A DNA stretch of 64,000 nucleotides from the NCBI GenBank assembly GCA_964017195.1, contig CAXHKT010000183.1, forward strand, positions 1,211,901 through 1,275,900. The letters are read 5' to 3'. Origin of the DNA: Siderastrea radians. Taxonomy: Eukaryota; Cnidaria; Anthozoa; Scleractinia; Rhizangiidae. This document shows positions 58,161 through 64,000 of the stretch, one piece after another. Positions within the stretch are counted from its first letter, which is position 1. Every line of letters begins with the position of its first letter. The notes beneath the pieces are model-generated. The model did not search any database. It had not been told where the DNA came from and saw nothing but the letters and a program-made list of their open reading frames with translations. The position numbers and the translations under genes were made by a program.

Positions 58161-58325
58161 AGTCTGCGATTTTGTCGATAAGGTGGAAAAAACCCCATTT
58201 TTGGCCTTCCCAGAGGCTATAAAAGCTAACTGGCGCTCTCAGCTGCATGCACAAAGCTCCCAAATGTATTCAATCCCTCTGGGACCATCCGAAAAAAATT
58301 CCTTTTGTGCAAAAGTACAAAGAAA
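58161..58325 (+). repeat. M unit 4
   Basis: 165 bp; M marks as in M3, with aaatgtattc (CpG not involved). Confidence 0.93.
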
Positions 58326-58489
58326 GCGCGATATGTGCGATCCTTAGGCAAAAAACCCCATTTTGGGGCATTCCCAGAGGCAAAAAACGTGTTGTTATCT
58401 GAGCAATCTGTCTGCGCAAGGCTGCGCACTGGCCCAATAATAATGCAAATCCCTTGGGGCTATCAGAAAAAAAAGTTTATTGTGTAGAA
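58326..58489 (+). repeat. X monomer 3
   Basis: 164 bp; has gcaaaaaacgtg, gttatctgagc and cccttgggg. Confidence 0.92.
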
Positions 58490-58816
58490 AGTCTGCAATT
58501 TTGTCGATAAGGTGGAAATTTCAGTTTTGAGAGGGGTGGGGTGGGTCCCTCAAAAAAGTGCTGGTTTTGGTGCAACGGCCCCAGCACAAAAGCACCCCAG
58601 ATCCCGTTGCGGCACCAAAAAACATTCCATTTGGCACTATTTTTATCGAATTTGGCGATACTAAAAAGTGCTGCACTTTTTCAGGGCTTGAATTAGCCCC
58701 AAAAAGCAGAAAAAAGCTAATTGGCGGTCTCAGCTGCATGCACAAAGGTCCCAAATGTATTCAATCCCTCTGGGACCATCCGAAAAAAATTCCTTTTGTG
58801 CAAAAGCACAAAGAAG
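58490..58816 (+). repeat. L unit 42 (right type)
   Basis: 327 bp; agccccaaaaagc. Private ttggcggtctc. Shares aaatgtattc with neighbouring M4, suggesting conversion or joint amplification. Confidence 0.93.
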
Positions 58817-59302
58817 GCGCGATATGTGCGATCCTTAGGGAAAAAACCCCATTTTTGGCCTTCCCAGAGGCTAAAAAAGGTGTTGTTGACTGAGCAAGGC
58901 TGCGCAAGGCTGCGCACTGGCCTAATAATAATGCAAATCCCTCGGGGCTATCAGAAAAAAACGTTTATTGTGTAGAAAAGCGCGATATGTGCGATCCTTA
59001 GGGAAAAAACCCCATTTTTGGCCTTTCCAGAGGCTAAAAAGATGTTGTTGACTGAGCAAGGCTGCGCAAGGCTGCGCACTGGCCTAATAATAATGCAAAT
59101 CAATCGGGGCTATCAGAAAAAAACGTTTATTGTGTAGAAAAGCGCGATATGTGCGATCCTTAGGGAAAAAACCCCATTTTTGGCCTTCCCAGAGGCTAAA
59201 AAAGGTGTTGTTGACTGAGCAAGGCTGCGCAAGGCTGCGCACTGGCCTAATAATAATGCAAATCCCTCGGGGCTATCAGAAAAAAACGTTTATTGTGTAG
59301 AA
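58817..59302 (+). repeat. S run, 3 monomers
   Basis: Right type; one monomer has aaatcaatcgggg. Confidence 0.91.
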
Positions 59303-59467
59303 AGTCTGCGATTTTGTCGATAAGGTGGAAAAAACCCCATTTTTGTCCTTCCCAGAGGCTATAAAAGCTAACTGGCGCTCTCAGCTGCATGCACAAAGCT
59401 CCCAAATGCAATCAATCCCTCTGGGACCATCCGAAAAAAATTCCTTTTGTGCAAAAGTACAAAGAAA
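59303..59467 (+). repeat. M unit 5
   Basis: 165 bp; M marks with catttttgtccttc and aaatgcaatcaatcc. Confidence 0.93.
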
Positions 59468-59631
59468 GCGCGATATGTGCGATCCTTAGGGAAAAAACCC
59501 CATTTTGGGGCATTCCCAGAGGCAAAAAAGGTGTTGTTATCTGCGCAATCTGTCTGCGCAAGGCTGCGCACTGGCCCAATAATAATGCAAATCCCTCGGG
59601 GCTATCAGAAAAAAAAGTTTATTGTGTAGAA
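59468..59631 (+). repeat. X monomer 4
   Basis: 164 bp; matches the X consensus (ggggcattcccagagg, gttatctgcg, cccaataataatg). Confidence 0.92.
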
Positions 59632-59958
59632 AGTCTGCAATTTTGTCGATAAGGTGGAAATTTCAGTTTTGAAAGGGGTGGGGTGGGTCCCTCAAAAAAG
59701 TGCTGGTTTTGGTGCAACGGCCCCAGCACAAAAGCACCCCAGATCCCGTTGCGGCACCAAAAAACATTCCATTTGGCACTATTTTTATCGAATTTGGCGA
59801 TACTAAAAAGTGCTGCACTTTTTCAGGGCTTGAATTAGCCCCCAAAAGCAGAAAAAAGCTAATTGGCGCTCTCAGCTGCATGCACAAAGGTCCCAAATGC
59901 ATTCAATCCCTCTGGGACCATCCGAAAAAAATTCCTTTTGTGCAAAAGCACAAAGAAG
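59632..59958 (+). repeat. L unit 43 (right type with left-type 3' mark)
   Basis: 327 bp; gtggaaatttc but agcccccaaaagc, as in left-domain L. Private gaaaggggtgg. The next monomer has ccttgggg. Confidence 0.93.
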
Positions 59959-60606
59959 GCGCGATATGTGCGATCCTTGGGGAAAAAACCCCATTTTTGG
60001 CCTTCCCAGAGGCTAAAAAAGGTGTTGTTGACTGAGCAAGGCTGCGCAAGGCTGGGCACTGGCCTAATAATAATGCAAATCCCTCGGGGCTATCAGAAAA
60101 AAACGTTTATTGTGTAGAAAAGCGCGATATGTGCGACCCTTAGGGAAAAAACCCCATTTTTGGCCTTCCCAGAGGCTAAAAAAGGTGTTGTTGACTGAGC
60201 AAGGCTGCGCAAGGCTGCGCACTGGCCTAATAATAATGCAAATCCCTCGGGGCTATCAGGAAAAAACGTTTATTGTGTAGAAAAGCGCGATATGTGCGAT
60301 CCTTAGGGAAAAAACCCCATTTTTGGCCTTCCCAGAGACTAAAAAGATGTTGTTGACTGAGCAAGGCTGCGCAAGGCTGCGCACTGGCCTAATAATAATG
60401 CAAATCCCTCGGGGCTATCAGAAAAAAACGTTTATTGTGTAGAAAAGCGCGATATGTGCGATCCTTAGGGAAAAAACCCCATTTTTGGCCTTCCCAGAGA
60501 CTAAAAAGATGTTGTTGACTGAGCAAGGCTGCGCAAGGCTGCGCACTGGCCTAATAATAATGCAAATCCCTCGGGGCTATCAGAAAAAAACGTTTATTGT
60601 GTAGAA
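59959..60606 (+). repeat. S run, 4 monomers
   Basis: Right type. The last two are adjacent copies with cagagactaaaaagatg. L44 has no X or pre-L partner. Confidence 0.91.
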
Positions 60607-60933
60607 AGTCTGCAATTTTGTCGATAAGGTGGAAATTTCAGTTTTGAGAGGGGTGGGGTGGGTCCCTCAAAAAAATGCTGGTTTTGGTGCAACGGCCTTA
60701 GCACAAAAGCACCCGAGATCCCGTTGCGGCACCAAAAAACATTCCATTTGGCACTATTTTTATCGAATTTGGCGATACTAAAAAGTGCTGCACATTTTCA
60801 GGGCTTGAATTAGCCCCAAAAAGCAGAAAAAAGCTAATTGGCGCTCTCAGCTGCATGCACAAAGGTCCCAAATGCATTCAATCCCTCTGGGACCATCCGA
60901 AAAAAATTCCTTTTGTGCAAAAGCACAAAGAAG
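60607..60933 (+). repeat. L unit 44 (right type)
   Basis: 327 bp; cggccttagcac. Private aaaaaaatgctgg, acccgagatc and gctgcacattttc. The last breaks the dyad. Confidence 0.93.
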
Positions 60934-61418
60934 GCGCGATATGTGCGACCCTTAGGGAAAAAACCCCATTTTTGGCCTTCCCAGAGGCTAAAAAAGGTGT
61001 TGTTGACTGAGCAAGGCTGCGCAAGGCTGCGCACTGGCCTAATAATAATGCAAATCCCTCGGGGCTATCAGAAAAAAACGTTTATTGTGTAGAAAAGCGC
61101 GATATGTGCGATCCTTAGGGAAAAAACCCCATTTTTGGCCTTCCCAGAGACTAAAAAGATGTTGTTGACTGAGCAAGGCTGCGCAAGGCTGCGCACTGGC
61201 CTAATAATAATGCAAATCCCTCGGGGCTATCAGAAAAAAACGTTTATTGTGTAGAAAAGCGAGATATGTGCGATCCTTAGGGAAAAAACCCCATTTTTGG
61301 CCTTCCCAGAGACTAAAAAGATGTTGTTGACTGAGCAAGGCTGCGCAAGGCTGCGCACTGGCCTAATAATAATGCAAATCCCTCGGGGCTATCAGAAAAA
61401 AACGTTTATTGTGTAGAA
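60934..61418 (+). repeat. S run, 3 monomers
   Basis: The first has gcgaccctt, as at about 60.13 kb. The next two have cagagactaaaaagatg. The pattern duplicates the run before L44. Confidence 0.91.
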
Positions 61419-61745
61419 AGTCTGCAATTTTGTCGATAAGGTGGAAATTTCAGTTTTGAGAGGGGTGGGGTGGGTCCCTCAAAAAAGTGCTGGTTTTGGT
61501 GCAACGGCCTTAGCACAAAAGCACCCCAGATCCCGTTGCGGCACCAAAAAACATTCCATTTGGCACTATTTTTATCGAATTTGGCGATACTAAAAAGTGC
61601 TGCACTTTTTCAGGGCTTGAATTAGCCCCAAAAAGCAGAAAAAAGCTAATTGGCGCTCTCAGCTGCATGCACAAAGGTCCCAAATGCATTCAATCCCTCT
61701 GGGACCATCCGAAAAAAATTCCTTTTGTGCAAAAGCACAAAGAAG
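61419..61745 (+). repeat. L unit 45 (right type)
   Basis: 327 bp; cggccttagcac and agccccaaaaagc, closest to L28 and L44. Confidence 0.93.
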
Positions 61746-62069
61746 GCGCGATATGTGCGATCCTTAGGGAAAAAACCCCATTTTTGGCCTTCCCAGGGGC
61801 TAAAAAATGTGTTGTTGACTGAGCAAGGCTGCGCAAGGCTGCGCACTGGCCTAATAATAATGCAAATCCCTCGGGGCTATCAGAAAAAAAACGTTTATTG
61901 TGTAGAAAAGCGCGATATGTGCGATCCTTAGGGAAAAAACCCCATTTTTGGCCTTCCCAGAGGCTAAAGAGATGTTGTTGACTGAGCAAGGCTGCGCAAG
62001 GCTGCGCACTGGCCTAATAATAATGCAAATCCCTTGGGGCTATCAGAAAAAAACGTTTATTGTGTAGAA
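61746..62069 (+). repeat. S run, 2 monomers
   Basis: First with caggggctaaaaaatgtg, second with ctaaagagatg and cccttgggg. Confidence 0.91.
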
Positions 62070-62234
62070 AGTCTGCGATTTTGTCGATAAGGTGGAAAAA
62101 ACCCCATTTTTGGCCTTCCCAGAGGCTATAAAAGCTAACTGGCGCTCTCAGCTGCATGCACAAAGCTCCCAAATGCATTCAATCCCTCTGGGACCATCCG
62201 AAAAAAATTCCTTTTGTGCAAAAGTACAAAGAAA
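62070..62234 (+). repeat. M unit 6
   Basis: 165 bp; M marks; the next monomer begins gcacgat, a CpG transition. Confidence 0.93.
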
Positions 62235-62398
62235 GCACGATATGTGCGATCCTTAGGGAAAAAACCCCATTTTGGGGCATTCCCAGAGGCAAAAAAGGTG
62301 TTGTTATCTGCGCAATCTGTCTGCGCAAGGCTGCGCACTGGCCCAATAATAATGCAAATCCCTCGGGGCTATCAGAAAAAAAAGTTTATTGTGTAGAA
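62235..62398 (+). repeat. X monomer 5
   Basis: 164 bp; X consensus. Confidence 0.92.
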
Positions 62399-62724
62399 AG
62401 TCTGCAATTTTGTCGATAAGGTGGAAATTTCAGTTTTGAGAGGGGTGGGGTGGGTCCCTCAAAAAAGTGCTGGTTTTGGTGCAACGGCCCCAGCACAAAA
62501 GCACCCCAGATCCCGTTGCGGCACCAAAAACATTCCATTTGGCACTATTTTTATCGAATTTGGCGATACTTAAAAGTGCTGCACTTTTTCAGGGCTTGAA
62601 TTAGCCCCAAAAAGCAGAAAAAAGCTAATTGGCGCTCTCAGCTGCATGCACAAAGGTCCCAAATGCATTCAATCCCTCTGGGACCATCCGAAAAAAATTC
62701 CTTTTGTGCAAAAGCACAAAGAAG
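62399..62724 (+). repeat. L unit 46 (right type)
   Basis: 326 bp: one A missing in caccaaaaacattcc. gatacttaaaagtg changes one base of the dyad. Confidence 0.93.
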
Positions 62725-64000
62725 GCGCGATATGTGCGATCCTTAGGGAAAAAACCCCATTTTTGGCCTTCCCAGAGGCTAAAAAAGGTGTTGTTGACTG
62801 AGCAAGGCTGCGCAAGGCTGCGCACTGGCCTAATAATAATGCAAATCCCTCGGGGCTATCAGAAAAAAACGTTTATTGTGTAGAAAAGCGCGATATGTGC
62901 GATCCTTAGGGAAAAAACCCCATTTTTGGCCTTCCCAGAGGCTAAAGAGATGTTGTTGACTGAGCAAGGCTGCGCAAGGCTGCGCACTGGCCTAATAATA
63001 ATGCAAATCCCTCGGGGCTATCAGAAAAAAACGTTTATTGTGTAGAAAAGCGCGATATGTGCGATCCTTAGGGAAAAAACCCCATTTTTGGCCTTCCCAG
63101 AGGCTAAAGAGATGTTGTTGACTGAGCAATTCTGCGCAAGGCTGCGCACTGGCCTAATAATAATGCAAATCCCTCGGGGCTATCAGAAAAAAACGTTAAT
63201 TGTGTAGAAAAGCGCGATATGTGCGATCCTTAGGGAAAAAACCCCATTTTTGGCCTTCCCAGAGGCTAAAAAAGGTGTTGTTGACTGAGCAAGGCTGCGC
63301 AAGGCTGCGCACTGGCCTAATAATAATGCAAATCCCTCGGGGCTATCAGAAAAAAACGTTTATTGTGTAGAAAAGCGCGATATGTGCGATCCTTAGGGAA
63401 AAAACCCCATTTTTGGCCTTCCCAGAGGCTAAAGAGATGTTGTTGACTGAGCAAGGCTGCGCAAGGCTGCGCACTGGCCTAATAATAATGCAAATCCCTC
63501 GGGGCTATCAGAAAAAAACGTTTATTGTGTAGAAAAGCGCGATATGTGCGATCCTTAGGGAAAAAACCCCATTTTTGGCCTTCCCAGAGGCTAAAGAGAT
63601 GTTGTTGACTGAGCAAGGCTGCGCAAGGCTGCGCACTGGCCTAATAATAATGCAAATCCCTCGGGGCTATCAGAAAAAAACGTTTATTGTGTAGAAAAGC
63701 GCGATATGTGCGATCCTTAGGGAAAAAACCCCATTTTTGGCCTTCCCAGGGGCTAAAAAAGGTGTTGTTGACTGAGCAAGGCTGCGCAAGGCTGCGCACT
63801 GGCCTAATAATAATGCAAATCCCTCGGGGCTATCAGAAAAAAACGTTTATTGTGTAGAAAAGCGCGATATGTGCGATCCTTAGGGAAAAAACCCCATTTT
63901 TGGCCTTCCCAGAGGCTAAAAAGATGTTGTTGACTGAGCAAGGCTGCGCACTGGCCTAATAATAATGCAAATCCCTCGGGGCTATCAGAAAAAAACGTTT
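62725..64000 (+). repeat. S run, about 8 monomers (last partial)
   Basis: Right type, mostly ctaaagagatg with cgtttattg tails. The last monomer is one motif copy short. The array continues past the window. Confidence 0.92.

Larger units (their letters stand above)
1..64000 (+). repeat. Satellite DNA array (S, L and M units), whole window
   Basis: Every base falls in one of three tandem unit types in the same orientation: S (about 163 bp, about 295 copies), L (327 bp, 46 copies) and M (165 bp, 6 copies). The array enters and leaves the window mid-unit, so its true ends lie outside. By eye most S copies differ from the consensus at only a few positions. The S consensus holds two to three copies of a 10 bp motif (gcgcaaggct), several A or T tracts and 7 CpG sites. 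Known biology: monomers near nucleosome length in megabase arrays are typical of eukaryotic centromeres and pericentromeres. That this array is centromeric is inference; nothing in the sequence proves it. No CENP-B box match was seen. Confidence 0.97.

Noticed and set aside
1..64000. CRISPR array
   Set aside because: Repeats of 163 bp or more directly abut one another with no unique spacers and no cas-like genes.
1..64000. Telomeric repeat, because each monomer contains ttaggg
   Set aside because: It occurs once per 163 bp within ccttagggaaa and never in tandem.
1..64000. CENP-B box
   Set aside because: I looked for the ttcg....a..cggg pattern in S, M and L on both strands and found no convincing match.
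1..64000. tRNA, 5S rRNA or Pol III promoter in the monomer
   Set aside because: No B-box-like ggttcga..cc and no cloverleaf could be found in S, M or L.
1..64000. Known alpha satellite or another familiar named satellite
   Set aside because: Neither the monomer length nor the sequence matches satellites I can recall with certainty, so no name is given.

Overview
The whole 64 kb is one uninterrupted, head-to-tail satellite DNA array. I see no gene, RNA gene, transposable element or unique sequence anywhere in it. The organism is almost certainly a eukaryote: nucleosome-length tandem monomers over tens of kilobases with higher-order structure are typical of centromeric or pericentromeric heterochromatin. 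I cannot name the species or match the repeat to a known family.

Three unit types, all in one orientation, account for every base. S is a monomer of about 163 bp (about 46% GC by hand count of the consensus), present about 295 times. It starts gcgcgatatgtgcgatcc and ends gtttattgtgtagaaaa. L is a 327 bp unit (326-328) present 46 times. It always sits at the S monomer boundary, starts agtctgc and ends caaagaag. M is a 165 bp unit present 6 times, all beyond 52.6 kb. M aligns along its whole length with a diverged S monomer. L looks like M with a 34 bp central part replaced by 196 bp. L is therefore two monomer lengths and M is one, so the array stays on a lattice of about 163 bp. L-to-L distances fall close to 327 + n x 163 bp, with n from 2 to 20.

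Layout. From 1 to about 52.2 kb (left domain), S runs of 2-20 monomers alternate with L1-L39. In most cases the monomer just before L is a special one (ttaactg, then cccaataataatg), and the monomer just after L usually carries actcc. At about 37.4-38.3 kb lies an island of right-domain sequence. At 29.6-32.8 kb is an L-free stretch holding a 977 bp six-monomer higher-order repeat. At 44.86-46.38 and 49.09-50.62 kb are two copies of a 1.53 kb segment with one mismatch seen. Large blocks at 9-16 kb recur in order at 21-28 kb. From about 52.2 kb to the end (right domain) the monomers carry cgtttattg and often aaaaagatg or aaagagatg, L carries gtggaaatttc, and M appears. In five of six cases M is followed by one diverged monomer (X) and then L, as a fixed module of about 656 bp.

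The open reading frames in this sequence, including the 147-codon and 79-codon ones in L, are by-products of a homogenised repeat. The longer one begins at GTG, and copies carry frameshifts and repeated nonsense changes at one codon. The array evolves by unequal exchange and conversion: chimeric units, local tandem duplications, 10 bp slippage and fixed-rank monomers are all visible. Many diagnostic differences are CpG transitions, which suggests germline cytosine methylation.
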